Below, one piece after another: positions 26,275 through 35,700 of a stretch of 62,020 bases of DNA. The stretch covers positions 2,622,800 through 2,684,819 of the forward strand of contig NZ_GL586311.1 of the NCBI RefSeq assembly GCF_000184945.1, read 5' to 3'. Position 1 is the stretch's first letter. Each line of letters begins with the position of its first letter. This stretch comes from Segatella buccae ATCC 33574. Its GTDB lineage: Bacteria; Bacteroidota; Bacteroidia; Bacteroidales; Bacteroidaceae. The position numbers and the translations under genes are program-made. The notes beneath the pieces were generated by a model, which saw only the letters and a program-made list of their open reading frames with translations, was not told the origin of the DNA and did no database searches.

Positions 26275-27804
26275 ATGTTTAAGATAATGAACAAATTGAC
26301 TGGTTTGTTTTGGGAATCAACTGTTGATAAAGAGACTGGCAAGGAAATACTCATACAGAATTTTTATTCTGGTAAAATGTCTCAAAAGTGGAGAATAATA
26401 AAGAAAACCTCAAATACTTATGCAAAATCTTTTTTCAAGATAGGTAGTATGTTATCATATGGTCTAAGAGTTACTGATGTCATGAAACAATTTGAGTTCA
26501 TTACAAGTAGAGGCGATATAACTCCATCATTATCATCTGTTTGTATGTATCGTACTGGAACTTGTCAAGACGAGACTTCATATACGGTTGCTCTATCAAG
26601 ATATTTGGGTATGCCGACTGCAGTGGATTTCGTGCCACATTGGGGCAATCGTCCAAATCACCATTCTTGGGCTGTTATTATTATGCCTAATGGTAAATCT
26701 GTACCTTTTTATATGGGCTTTGCTCCTGGCGATACGGCTCAATATGCTCATAGTTATTTGAAACCCAAAATATTCAGAAGGTGTTTTAATGTAAATAATG
26801 AAATTGCAGAGGATTTGAGTGAAGAGAAAAGCGTCCCTGAAATGTTCAAGGCTCCTAATTTTATAGATGTAACAGACGAATATTACGACACAAAGAATGT
26901 AACTCGTTATATTCCTAAGAAATATGCAAACCATAAAATTGCATATATCTGTGTAAGCGATAGAGAAAATTGGATTCCGGTTCATTATGGAAAGATTTCA
27001 AGGAATACTGTTACGTTTAAGTCTATGGGGCCTAATATCCTTTATACTGTTGGTGTCTGGGAAAACAATCAGATTGTGCCTTTTGGACATCCCTTTGTTC
27101 TCAAAACTGATGGTTCTATTAAGGAAATTGTATGCAACAAGAAGAAAAAACAATCTATGACCTTATATCGCAAATATCCTTTCTTTGCAAAGTTTGATGA
27201 GTTTAATGGACGTATGGGATTAGGACGTTTTCAAGGAAGTAACAAGGGGGATTTCTCTGACGAGTCAACTCTCTACACTCATGAGGGAGCTACAGAAGGA
27301 TGTTGGTTGGAGGCAAATCTCACGCCATCTAGTCAGACTTATAGATATCTTCGTTATATTGGTCACCAGGGGTCTTATTGTAATGTGAATGAAATCGAGT
27401 TTTACAACAGTAGGAACCAAAAACTGACAGGAAAAATCATTGGCACACAGGGAACCGATAAGCAGACTAAAGAATCGGTATTTGATGGCGATGTTCTTAC
27501 GGGGTTCAATGGTGTTAGTCCTGATGGCCATTGGGTCGGCCTTCACCTTTCTAGACCTTCAGACGTTTCTAAGATTAGGTATATGCCTCGCAATGATGGA
27601 AACTGCGTGGAAGTTGGTGACATGTATCATCTTCTTATGTATGATAAAGGTAGATGGGTATATCTTGCATTGATGCGAGCAGAAACTACTAAACTCGTAA
27701 TAAATAATGTACCAAGCGAGGGATTGTATATACTAAAAGATATTTCTAAAGGTAAGGAGGAACGCGTCTTTACCTATGAAAATGGCAAACAAGTTTGGTG
27801 GTGA
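26275..27804 (+). CDS. 5'-truncated ricin-like/transglutaminase/discoidin protein
   Basis: The reading frame is open from 26191, directly after a TAG, although the first ATG is at 26275. The extra 28 codons contain HQKWVIIPVEGG, a ricin-type QxW repeat continued by KIMNKLTGLFW and SQKWRII, so the original gene began further upstream and lost its 5' end. A transglutaminase-like domain follows with Cys in GTCQDETSY and His in NRPNHHSWAVII (about residues 100-150), then a discoidin-like galactose-binding domain (RYLRYIGHQGSYCNVNEIEF to the end). Probably an exported protein acting on peptides or glycans at the surface; now most likely a non-secreted remnant. The IS110 element stands just upstream. 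Confidence 0.75.
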   Translation: MFKIMNKLTGLFWESTVDKETGKEILIQNFYSGKMSQKWRIIKKTSNTYAKSFFKIGSMLSYGLRVTDVMKQFEFITSRGDITPSLSSVCMYRTGTCQDETSYTVALSRYLGMPTAVDFVPHWGNRPNHHSWAVIIMPNGKSVPFYMGFAPGDTAQYAHSYLKPKIFRRCFNVNNEIAEDLSEEKSVPEMFKAPNFIDVTDEYYDTKNVTRYIPKKYANHKIAYICVSDRENWIPVHYGKISRNTVTFKSMGPNILYTVGVWENNQIVPFGHPFVLKTDGSIKEIVCNKKKKQSMTLYRKYPFFAKFDEFNGRMGLGRFQGSNKGDFSDESTLYTHEGATEGCWLEANLTPSSQTYRYLRYIGHQGSYCNVNEIEFYNSRNQKLTGKIIGTQGTDKQTKESVFDGDVLTGFNGVSPDGHWVGLHLSRPSDVSKIRYMPRNDGNCVEVGDMYHLLMYDKGRWVYLALMRAETTKLVINNVPSEGLYILKDISKGKEERVFTYENGKQVWW

Positions 27805-27828
27805 TTATTGTGATATAATATTTATGAA

Positions 27829-29164
27829 TATTACTGATGCGATAAAATCGCGTTAAGTTATACATTATCAAATAGAGTGAGTTCTTTGACAGATTGATTG
27901 AGACTGACAGATTCGCGTGGTTTGGTGATGAGTTCTCTGAGTGAAGTCTTCTCCAAAGCTGATATCCTTATCAGCGTAGCCACCTCGGTGATGGAATATG
28001 GACTTTTGTAGTCCGCCTTGATTCTGGCTATAATCAGATAGGCAATGACTGCTATCCACAAATGGGTGCGCACGGCATTCTCGGAGTATCCCCACAGGGT
28101 CTTCACTACAATGTTCTGCTTGACCCATTTGAAGAAAACTTCAATATCCCATCTGTGTCTGTACAGGCAAGCCACTTCCAATGCACTGATTTCGAAGTTG
28201 TTCGCAATGAATACGATTTCTTCTTTGGCTTCTTCATCATAGATGCATACTGCGCGTATCGGCTCTGGATAGAGGGCAACCGTCTTTGTGGTCAGGCGAA
28301 TGGTAAAATCACCTCTGATGCCACCTCCCACATCGGAAGCACTCAGTTTCCTGTGTCCTAAGACTTCATATTTCATGTTCTCCTTCGGGCGGCTTACCCA
28401 GTAGGCACCTGCCAAGTGGAAACGGAACAGTGCATCGAAGTCGACATAAGCCTTGTCTATCATATAGAAGGCGAGAGGCTCAGGTTCGAGGACGTCCAGT
28501 TCGTTACTGTCATGCCATCTGCCATTGGTGATATGGATGTTGGCAGGAATGCTGCCTCGCAAATCCAGCAGCGTATGCATCTTCACAGCACCCCGGCTGT
28601 ATTTCCCCAAGGCCCATGTAGCCAGCTTTATACTGGTGGAGATGGTTGTGGAATCAAGTGCATAGAGAACATTGTCAATGGTTATCTCAGAAATGGAAGT
28701 CTTTGCATACAAAGGCCTTACAACGCTGATGAGATATGTTCCCAGCTCCTCGTATATGCGATAGTCCCGCTTTTCGTTGGCACGGGAGAGTGACGACTGG
28801 TTGACAGTATTGCGAAAACCAAGGTGATAGAGAATTGGCTTATGTGTTTCGAGGCACATGCATATATCACGCAGGGAGTCGCAGCTTGTAATCTGACCGA
28901 ACAACAGGTGTAGCAACTGGTTGTAGCAGGTCAAGTCCTTTGCGTGCCAGTTTCCACGATACTTATCTACGAGTTTGTCGAACTAATAACGAGGGATGTA
29001 ATCCACAACTTGGGAGAAAATATAGCTACCGACATTCATAATCTTACAGTTTAGATCGCAAAATTACTCTGTCATTTTCAAATCAAAAAATCAAAGACTG
29101 CTCTGAAACCCTTATTAATAAAGGGATGTATTGAGCTTAAATTAAAAATATTGCATCACTTATA
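27829..29164 (-). mobile_element. IS4-family insertion sequence, complete
   Basis: Imperfect 16-bp ends (TATTACTGATGCGATA at 27829-27844 and the reverse complement of TATAAGTGATGCAATA ending at 29164; 13 of 16 match) bound a 1336-bp element. A 9-bp direct repeat ATTTATGAA is found outside both ends (27820-27828 and 29165-29173), as expected for IS4 elements. It separates the truncated transglutaminase-like gene from the O-antigen-ligase-like gene. Confidence 0.85.
27858..28934 (-). pseudogene. IS4-family transposase with a nonsense codon near its start
   Basis: The longest ATG frame gives 358 residues, but homologous sequence continues upstream to an ATG at 29039 (MNVGSYIFSQVVDYIPRY), interrupted by TAG at 28985-28983 where the next residues are FDKLVDKYRGNW. 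A single base change from CAG would restore about 394 residues. The DDE domain is intact: Asp in YALDSTTIS, Asp in YMIDKAYVD, and the IS4 signature YRHRWDIEVFFKWVK. Internal start or readthrough could still give protein lacking the N-terminal DNA-binding part. Confidence 0.85.
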
Positions 29165-29182
29165 ATTTATGAAATAAATGCT

Positions 29183-30823
29183 ATGTTTAAAAATGTATAT
29201 GTAGTTCTTCTTTCATTTCTTCCGTTGTTGTCAATACTTGGGAATGAAGCAGACTATTCTAATTTTTATGTTCTAATAGTATATAATAGCATTCTTGCCG
29301 GACTTGGTATCATTGGACAATGGTTAAATAAAGATACTATATCTATATCTAGTCCTGAGGTGTGTATGGCATTTCTTTGTGTCATATCGTTATCAAGTGC
29401 ATTAATCAAGGAATATCCAGTAAGCCATTTTATTTATTATGGAATAATGTCATCAACTCTGTTAGTAATGGTTTCAAAGAACTATGTTTGTGAAAGGTTA
29501 CCCTTGTTGAAAAAGTCTTTGATCTGTGTTACTCTGTTAATCAATATTGTTATTTTAGTGGCAATTTTGTTTGATGGTAACATTATGATACTACATGTTG
29601 GAAACAGTGGCATATTGGCAATATTCATATCGATATCTGTATGTACTCTTTTAAAGATTACGTTCAGTGAGAATTGTAATAAAATAATGGTAAAGGTGGG
29701 ATGCACCTTGTTAATTGCAGTTGATGTTATATATATATATATGCTTGAGAGTCGTACAGCATTTATTGTCATATCAATATTCTTGCTTGTTTGTAGTTCC
29801 TATAACAAACGTTATCTTAGATATGGTTTGTTGGGCGTTATAGTAATTGTTTTTGCGTTCGCTATCATCGGTAACGAATCGAAATCTCAATCTTTTGTTG
29901 GACGTTCATTTATATTACGCAATTGTTTTTCTCTGTTTGCTGATAATCCATTGGTTGGTACTGGGGGTATTGGTAGTTTTGGTGTAAAATATTCAATAAA
30001 ACAGGCACAATATTTCACGACTCATACAGAGATGGATGATTATTTCTTAGTTGCAGATAATGTAATTGTTGCGTGTAATGAATTCGTTCAGTTACTATGT
30101 GAAGTAGGAATAATAGGGTTGGGGATTGTCGTATTTATGATTTATTATGCAATAAAACATATAAAAGATGGTTATTTCCGTAATGTGTTGTTATTCTCTG
30201 TTCTTATATCGGCTTTATTCTACTATATTCTACATGCAGCATTGTTTTGTGCGTTAGGTGTTATATGTATCATTGTTGCATCTGCATATTCTCCGGTTTT
30301 ATTAAAGATTAGTTTCTCTAGGTTTAATAGTCTGCTATTAAGTGCCCTTTGTGTTGCTGGACTTGTTTATTCTGCAGATCATCTTAGGGTCAGTAATAGT
30401 GTTAGGAAGTGCATTGACAGAAGATTGCTTAGTGATAAACAAAAGATATATATTGTTGATAACTTTAGAGAAAATAAGATTTTCTTGGCATCATTGTCAA
30501 CTTTTGATAATTCAGATGGGTTGAATGATAAATTGGACAAACTGGTTGTTCACTCCGATATTTTGTTCCATCAAGGACAAATGTTGAGAAGAAATAAAAG
30601 ATATGAATTGGCAGAAAGAAAATTACAACTGGCTTCTTATATATGTCCAAATCGTTTCAGATATAAATACGAATTGTTTAAAATATATAAAGAGACGAAT
30701 AATATGCGTAAGGCAAATGAAATAGCCGACCATATAAGCAGAATGCCAGTAAAGATAAATTCTCCGACCATATTCGCTATAAAAAAAGATATAGATAACT
30801 TCCTTCACTATAGTTGTGAATAA
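29183..30823 (+). CDS. O-antigen ligase-like membrane protein with TPR tail
   Basis: A 546-residue polytopic membrane protein (about 11-12 segments from residue 1 to about 400) of the Wzy/WaaL/PglL type. A large periplasmic loop follows the central segments and contains NPLVGTGGIGSFGV, the sequence context of ligase active loops. The C-terminal 140 residues are soluble TPR-like helices (HQGQMLRRNKRYELAERKLQ). Such proteins polymerise or transfer glycans in the periplasm. The IS4 target duplication lies 9 bases before the ATG and the IS1595 element starts 16 bases after the stop, so any former neighbours have been displaced. Confidence 0.82.
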   Translation: MFKNVYVVLLSFLPLLSILGNEADYSNFYVLIVYNSILAGLGIIGQWLNKDTISISSPEVCMAFLCVISLSSALIKEYPVSHFIYYGIMSSTLLVMVSKNYVCERLPLLKKSLICVTLLINIVILVAILFDGNIMILHVGNSGILAIFISISVCTLLKITFSENCNKIMVKVGCTLLIAVDVIYIYMLESRTAFIVISIFLLVCSSYNKRYLRYGLLGVIVIVFAFAIIGNESKSQSFVGRSFILRNCFSLFADNPLVGTGGIGSFGVKYSIKQAQYFTTHTEMDDYFLVADNVIVACNEFVQLLCEVGIIGLGIVVFMIYYAIKHIKDGYFRNVLLFSVLISALFYYILHAALFCALGVICIIVASAYSPVLLKISFSRFNSLLLSALCVAGLVYSADHLRVSNSVRKCIDRRLLSDKQKIYIVDNFRENKIFLASLSTFDNSDGLNDKLDKLVVHSDILFHQGQMLRRNKRYELAERKLQLASYICPNRFRYKYELFKIYKETNNMRKANEIADHISRMPVKINSPTIFAIKKDIDNFLHYSCE

Positions 30824-30838
30824 AACGAAAATAATCAT

Positions 30839-31881
30839 CCGCATTTTGGTGTTATTTAACTCTGTGGATTTGGCTGTGTGCCCAAATGTTGGTATCTTTA
30901 TTGAAAATTGTTCATAGATATGAAATTGTTAGAGTTCACGAAACGTTTTCCCGATGAGGAATCATGTGAGTTGCATTTGAAGCAAGAGCGTGAGAAAGCA
31001 GGTGTGGTTTGCAGTCATTATGGCTATACGCATCACAGATGGGACAAGTACAATAAATGCTGGGTATGCAGCAAATGTGGGCATCACACCACCTTGCGTA
31101 GCGGAACTGTCATGCACGGCTCCAAATTGCCGTTGATGTACTGGTTTACCGCTATCCACCTGATGACCTCAACAAAGAAGATTTTTTCGGCTTTTGAAAT
31201 GCAACGTCAGCTTGGACACAAGCGTTACCAGGCCATTTGGGAAATGATGCACAAACTACGTTCCGTAATGGGATTGCGCGATGGCAAGTACAACCTGGAC
31301 GGTGTGATTGAACTGGACGAGGGGTTCTTCACTTGTGATGACAAACGGAATGATGGTCAGAAGAAGGATCATTTAAAGTCCGGTCTGGGCAGCGAAAGGA
31401 AGGTCTCTGTGCTTGTTATGGCAGAGAGCGAGCCATGTGAACCAAAGAAGAAAGGGCAGAAATGTCGTAAGGTGGGTCACTTGAATATGAAGGTGATGAA
31501 GGATCTGAAGCCAGAGACGGTAAACAAGCTTGTCGGCGAAGGGCTTTCCAAGGGAGCAAAGATAGACTCAGACGCATATCCGTCACATGGCCAGCTTGAA
31601 AAAGTAGTTTCCGAGGTTAATGCAAAGGTTGTAAAACCGAAAGACACACCGAAGGCTCTTCCATGGGTTCACACGGCCATAGCAAATGCAAAGAGCCTGT
31701 TCAGGGATATGTTTCACGGCATCAAGGACGAATTCCTGCAAGAATATCTCAACGAGTTCTGTTACAATTTTAACCGCAGATATTTCGGGGATAGAGTGTT
31801 TGACAGACTTGTCATAGCTGCTGTGTCCTACAAACCGAATTTCGAACATCGAATGTATGGGTATGTATCACCAAAATGCGG
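30839..31881 (+). mobile_element. IS1595-family insertion sequence, complete
   Basis: Perfect 13-bp inverted ends CCGCATTTTGGTG (30839-30851 and complement 31869-31881) bound a 1043-bp element. The 8-bp sequence ATAATCAT flanks both ends (30831-30838 and 31882-31889), the usual duplication length for IS1595. Intact ends and gene suggest recent movement. Confidence 0.92.
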
Positions 31882-31885
31882 ATAA
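30920..31885 (+). CDS. IS1595-family transposase (ISXO2-like)
   Basis: From the ATG at 30920 the protein has 321 residues. An N-terminal zinc ribbon (VCSHYGYTHHRW then CWVCSKCGHH) precedes the ISXO2-like DDE domain with Asp in IELDEGFF, Asp in SDAYPSH and an HTAIANAKSLFRDM block in place of the usual H-N-K-R region. The last codon uses one base of the target duplication and the stop codon TAA lies entirely within it, so the stop depends on the insertion site. A TTG at 30908 is an unlikely alternative start. Confidence 0.9.
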   Translation: MKLLEFTKRFPDEESCELHLKQEREKAGVVCSHYGYTHHRWDKYNKCWVCSKCGHHTTLRSGTVMHGSKLPLMYWFTAIHLMTSTKKIFSAFEMQRQLGHKRYQAIWEMMHKLRSVMGLRDGKYNLDGVIELDEGFFTCDDKRNDGQKKDHLKSGLGSERKVSVLVMAESEPCEPKKKGQKCRKVGHLNMKVMKDLKPETVNKLVGEGLSKGAKIDSDAYPSHGQLEKVVSEVNAKVVKPKDTPKALPWVHTAIANAKSLFRDMFHGIKDEFLQEYLNEFCYNFNRRYFGDRVFDRLVIAAVSYKPNFEHRMYGYVSPKCG

Positions 31886-32005
31886 TCATTAAACGTAATA
31901 TAAGGTTGTTGACAGAAATTGATAAATTAATTTTTAAGAAAAGTCATTTAGTCAATCTTTAGTAAAGTTAAAAAGAAAATCTTAATAAAAACAAATTTTG
32001 AATTT

Positions 32006-32740
32006 ATGAGTAATAATATTATTTTTCTTGTTTTTTTATTTCTTGTGGTTGCAACAAATTTTGTCATAGTGTTCTTTATAAGAAAGCATCCCGAGAAAAT
32101 TTCTGGATTCAAATTGGAGGGTTCTGAAAATGAAATTGTTGAAAAATTAAACTGGGTTAATTTGTTGTGCCGAATGATTGTCATCGGCAACATCTTAACT
32201 TTAATTGGTGGAATCGTTGCTGTTTGCTTTGAGAATATCCTGATATTCTCTTTATTGGTGTCTTTTCCAGTTCCTCTTGGGATTGTGTACGCATATAGTA
32301 AAAAAAATAGATCTAATTACACAGGGAGCAGTAATAAAAATGGTTTAATAGTTACAATTGTTTCTATTTGTGTTTTATTTGAATTATTTGGATTATTGGC
32401 AGTTTCCTGTCATGGTAATGGTAATTTAGATATTGTTACGAACCAAGATGAATTAGTTATTAACGGATTATATGGCACCAACATATCATATAGAGACATT
32501 AAAGAGATTGGACTAAAGAGTAATTTGCCAGAAATAAAGTTTCGCTCTAATGGTTTTGCTGTAGGATATACCAGATTGGGTAATTTCATTACTCAAGATG
32601 ATTCACATATAATGTTGTTTACTCATTCTGATTCTTGTTTTATACGAATTGTTACGAAAAAAGACGAAGTATATTATTTGAGTTGTCAGAAATCTGATGA
32701 AACTGTTAAGGTTTTCAAGGAAATAAAAAAACATTTGTAA
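32006..32740 (+). CDS. Membrane protein with PH-like C-terminal domain
   Basis: A 244-residue protein with membrane segments at about 4-24, 61-80, 82-98 and 115-134. The N-terminal half resembles DUF3784-type membrane proteins; the C-terminal half (GNGNLDIVTNQDELVINGLY to the end) looks like a bacterial PH-like domain with the typical ISYRDIKEIGL strand. Function unknown. It ends 4 bases before the hydrolase gene, so the two probably form a transcription unit. The A+T-rich spacer after the IS1595 element would hold its promoter. Confidence 0.6.
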   Translation: MSNNIIFLVFLFLVVATNFVIVFFIRKHPEKISGFKLEGSENEIVEKLNWVNLLCRMIVIGNILTLIGGIVAVCFENILIFSLLVSFPVPLGIVYAYSKKNRSNYTGSSNKNGLIVTIVSICVLFELFGLLAVSCHGNGNLDIVTNQDELVINGLYGTNISYRDIKEIGLKSNLPEIKFRSNGFAVGYTRLGNFITQDDSHIMLFTHSDSCFIRIVTKKDEVYYLSCQKSDETVKVFKEIKKHL

Positions 32741-32744
32741 AATT

Positions 32745-34028
32745 ATGAAACGTTTTTTACTGTTTGTAATTTGTTATTTGTCTACTTGGACGGCAAACGC
32801 TCAAGAGGGGACATGGTATGGAAAACTTGATATTCAAGGTACAATATTACCAGTCGTATTTCACTTTTCTGACGATGGATGTACCTTGGATTCTCCGGCT
32901 CAAGGGGCAAAAGGCATAAGGGCGGAGAGAATCTCGGAAGGTAATCACGTCAAGGTCGCTGTACCTTCTATTGGTGTTACATATGAAGGAGATGTAGACG
33001 GTAATAAGATAACAGGACAGTTTAAGCAGGGGGGCTATTCCTTCCCTCTCACCCTTACTGTTGATGTGCCAAGTGTAAAACGACCGCAAACGCCTGTAGG
33101 TCCATTTGACTATTCAACGGAGGAAGTATCATTCAATCGTGATAATTATACTCTCGTTGGAACTCTCACGTTACCAAAAGATTATTCTTCAAAAACTCCA
33201 GTTGTTCTTTTGCTGACTGGAAGTGGAGTGCAAAATCGTGATGAAGAGATATTTGAACATAAACCATTCGCTGTAATTGCTGATGCTTTGGCACGTAAAG
33301 GGATAGCATCCCTGCGTTATGATGACAGGGGATATAATGTCTCTAATGTCTCTTTGGAGAATATTACTATTGGTGACTATAAGAAAGATGCTCTTGCAGG
33401 AATTGAGTTCCTTCGTGACAAATTTTCAAAAGTAGGGTTAATTGGTCATAGTGAAGGGGGAACAATAGGTTTGATGCTTGCGTCTGAAGGTAAAATTGAT
33501 TTTGTTGTTTCAATGGCGGGTATGGTTGTTTCTGGGAAAGAAACGTTGTTATATCAGAATCGTTTATTACTGGAAACACTTAATTTGCCTGAAGACAAAC
33601 TCGATAGATATGTTAGTACTATTGGGAACGTGTTGGATCGCGTATCTGAAGGTAAACCGGAAACAATAGATTTGTCTGCTGTTCCACAAGAATTTGTTTC
33701 TGATATTGTTAAACTGAAGGAGAATTGCTCAGCACCATACATCCGTGACTTTATTACAATAGATGTGCGTAAATCGCTCTCTAAAATTCGTTGTCCGGTA
33801 TTAGCACTAAATGGTAAACTTGACACCCAGGTCGAATGTAAGACAAATCTTGATGCTTTAGCAAAACATATGAATAATACTAAGTGTGATATTGCAGCAT
33901 TTGATAATCTTAATCATTTATTTCAACATTGTAAAACTGGGTCTGTGATGGAATACCAACAAATAGAAGAGACGATATCTCCGGAGGTTTTGCAAAAAAT
34001 AGCAACTTGGATAAATTCGTTATATTAG
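32745..34028 (+). CDS. Secreted alpha/beta hydrolase
   Basis: A 427-residue exported hydrolase. Signal peptide about 1-19 (ending WTANA). An N-terminal beta domain (20-115) precedes the alpha/beta hydrolase fold. The nucleophile elbow is GLIGHSEGGTIGLML (Ser at about 229); Asp is in LNGKLDTQV and His in NLNHLFQ near the C-terminus, completing a Ser-Asp-His triad. Family members are esterases or serine aminopeptidase-like enzymes of Bacteroidetes. It is spaced 4 bases from the membrane protein gene. Confidence 0.87.
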   Translation: MKRFLLFVICYLSTWTANAQEGTWYGKLDIQGTILPVVFHFSDDGCTLDSPAQGAKGIRAERISEGNHVKVAVPSIGVTYEGDVDGNKITGQFKQGGYSFPLTLTVDVPSVKRPQTPVGPFDYSTEEVSFNRDNYTLVGTLTLPKDYSSKTPVVLLLTGSGVQNRDEEIFEHKPFAVIADALARKGIASLRYDDRGYNVSNVSLENITIGDYKKDALAGIEFLRDKFSKVGLIGHSEGGTIGLMLASEGKIDFVVSMAGMVVSGKETLLYQNRLLLETLNLPEDKLDRYVSTIGNVLDRVSEGKPETIDLSAVPQEFVSDIVKLKENCSAPYIRDFITIDVRKSLSKIRCPVLALNGKLDTQVECKTNLDALAKHMNNTKCDIAAFDNLNHLFQHCKTGSVMEYQQIEETISPEVLQKIATWINSLY

Positions 34029-34088
34029 TCGTTTGTTCACTACATCCTTTGCTTATTTCATGATTATAGTGATAGATGCACTTTGAGA

Positions 34089-34385
34089 TCATGGAACATA
34101 TAGTAAAATAAATTCCATATACCGTCTTCTTTCGATAGACGGTATTTTTTTGCCCTTCCAGTGACAGAACTGGATGTAATCACCTTTGAAATCACGGTTT
34201 CCAGATTCAATCTTCTTCAGTAGTGTGCTTTTGGGGTACTTGGTTCTGCTACCGAGGATTCTATAAGGCCCGACATTGTATGCCAGTGCGGCGAGTAGGA
34301 GGGAGTCTTTTCCATATTGTTGAAACATCGTGCATAGTTCCTTCAGGTCTTTGCGTAAGAGTGCATCGGCTTCCCTCAGAGACAT
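34089..34385 (-). pseudogene. Lysozyme remnant, minus-strand copy, N-terminus lost
   Basis: The frame resembles the C-terminal part of T4-type lysozymes (GH24) found in Bacteroides conjugative elements: DALLRKDLKEL, LAALAYNVGPYRIL, RRRYMEF. It stays open upstream of this ATG to about 34449, reading FDNPYVGYGHKLRPGEHY, so the real gene lost its signal region and the catalytic Glu that precede PYVGYGH. It is joined head to head with the similar remnant at 34516-34809. Confidence 0.75.
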
Positions 34386-34393
34386 ATTAGAAG

Positions 34394-34507
34394 AGTAATG
34401 CTCTCCTGGTCTTAGCTTGTGTCCATAACCGACATATGGATTATCAAAAGGTTTTGATAATCCGTATGTTGGTTATGGGCATCAGCTGCAACCAGGAGAG
34501 CATTTTA
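34394..34507. repeat. Large imperfect palindrome joining two lysozyme remnants
   Basis: Two arms of about 56 bases diverge from the dinucleotide at 34450-34451. The central TTATCAAAA-GG-TTTTGATAA is perfect and similarity continues outwards at coding level (NPYVGYGH, then PGEH on both strands). It marks a fusion of two homologous genes at the same codon in opposite directions. Confidence 0.85.
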
Positions 34508-34515
34508 CGGCAGAT

Positions 34516-34809
34516 ATGACGGAACGGCAGGCAGACTCCCTGCTCCGTGCCGACCTTTGGAAATGCTTTGAACACTTCAAGGGATATGGCAAGGATGCCC
34601 TGCTGCTGACCTTGCTTGCCTATAATGTGGGTGTCGGGCGATTGCTTGGTTATGGTAAGCACCCCAAGAGTAGGCTGTTGCGAAAGATAGAGGCAGGAGA
34701 CAGAAACTTCTACCGGGAGTATGTTTCGTTCTGTCGATATAAGGGAAAGGTTTTGAGAGGGTTGGTCAGGCGCAGACAGGTGGAGTTAGCCCTGTTCTTT
34801 CTTCCTTAG
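34516..34809 (+). pseudogene. Lysozyme remnant, plus-strand copy, N-terminus lost
   Basis: Second GH24-like remnant: MTERQADSLLRADLWKCFEH, then LLTLLAYNVGVGRLLG and RRRQVELALFFLP. The frame is open upstream to the palindrome centre (KGFDNPYVGYGHQLQPGEHF). About half of the residues are shared with the minus-strand copy, so the two are old paralogues rather than a fresh duplication. The missing N-terminus would have held the catalytic Glu, so activity is unlikely. Confidence 0.75.
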
Positions 34810-34888
34810 CAAATATGAAATATGATGGATTTGTTGATTATCAAGAAGTTTTGTTAAATAATAAATTGTTATCTTCGCTATAATTGTG

Positions 34889-34896
34889 TATCTTTG
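34889..34896 (+). promoter_or_regulatory. -7 promoter box
   Basis: TATCTTTG matches TAnnTTTG and lies 26 bases before the ATG at 34923. An ATG at 34884 would overlap the promoter and is therefore rejected as start. Confidence 0.55.
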
Positions 34897-34922
34897 CAAA
34901 GTTTTTCATTATTAAATTTATT

Positions 34923-35273
34923 ATGCTTATAGGGGACAACATAACGATACGAACGGTACATGGACTTGAGGATATTGATATGCAAAAAATAAGAGCATTC
35001 CTGCAAGGAGCTGTGTATTCTTGGTGTATCACTCGCAAAAACGAATGGTTTTGTGCCAGAGATTTTATAGGAGGGGATAATTATTATTGGGAGCACTATC
35101 CATTAGGTGTCTTGTATTTCCGCCATATAAATGCGGGGTATGGTCATGAATATGCCTTTGATCAAGCTGCCAAGGACGCAGGTAAAATATTGAAAGGTGT
35201 TCTACAAGATGACAATCGAGTGTTTGAAACCGAAGGTGGATATACGCGTCGTTATCGTTGGAAGAATCAATAA
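34923..35273 (+). CDS. Small hypothetical protein
   Basis: A 116-residue soluble protein from the ATG at 34923 (MLIGDNITIRTVHGLEDIDM). It contains GAVYSWCITRKNEWFCARDF and ends in basic/aromatic sequence RRYRWKNQ. I associate similar small proteins with Bacteroidales mobile DNA but know no function. It has its own promoter box and ends 22 bases before the 5S-like RNA. Confidence 0.65.
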   Translation: MLIGDNITIRTVHGLEDIDMQKIRAFLQGAVYSWCITRKNEWFCARDFIGGDNYYWEHYPLGVLYFRHINAGYGHEYAFDQAAKDAGKILKGVLQDDNRVFETEGGYTRRYRWKNQ

Positions 35274-35294
35274 ATATTTCTCTTAGATATAACA

Positions 35295-35405
<111 letters not shown>

Positions 35406-35565
35406 CCATTAAACAGGCTCGGGACGTAAAGCCAATAACGGTAGGGTCTTTTATTTAACAAATTATTTACATATGAATACAAATAATGTTTTCAGAAAGT
35501 AGGTGATTGACTTAAGTAAAAAACTTAGTCAATCCCTCAAAAGGTTTATAACCAACAAGAAAGTT

Positions 35566-35658
35566 ATGATTATATTTACAAATATAATTCCGCTGATTAT
35601 TGGTTTGATAAATCTGAAAGCCAGTATAATAGTTACTGCTATTATAATGTGTTATTAG
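35566..35658 (+). CDS. Hydrophobic 30-residue peptide ORF
   Basis: ATG at 35566 opens a frame of 30 residues (MIIFTNIIPLIIGLINLKAS, then IIVTAIIMCY), almost entirely membrane-like with one Lys in the middle. A good terminator follows at 35701-35728. Size and character resemble small membrane peptides such as type I toxins. AAGAAAG before the ATG is a weak ribosome site. No family recognised. Confidence 0.35.
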   Translation: MIIFTNIIPLIIGLINLKASIIVTAIIMCY

Positions 35659-35700
35659 CTGTATAACAGCAAGAATGGAACGGATTAAGTTTCCGGGGGT

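Noticed and set aside
34884..34922. Upstream start for the small protein at 34923
   Set aside because: It would overlap the promoter box at 34889-34896 and adds residues without coding character.
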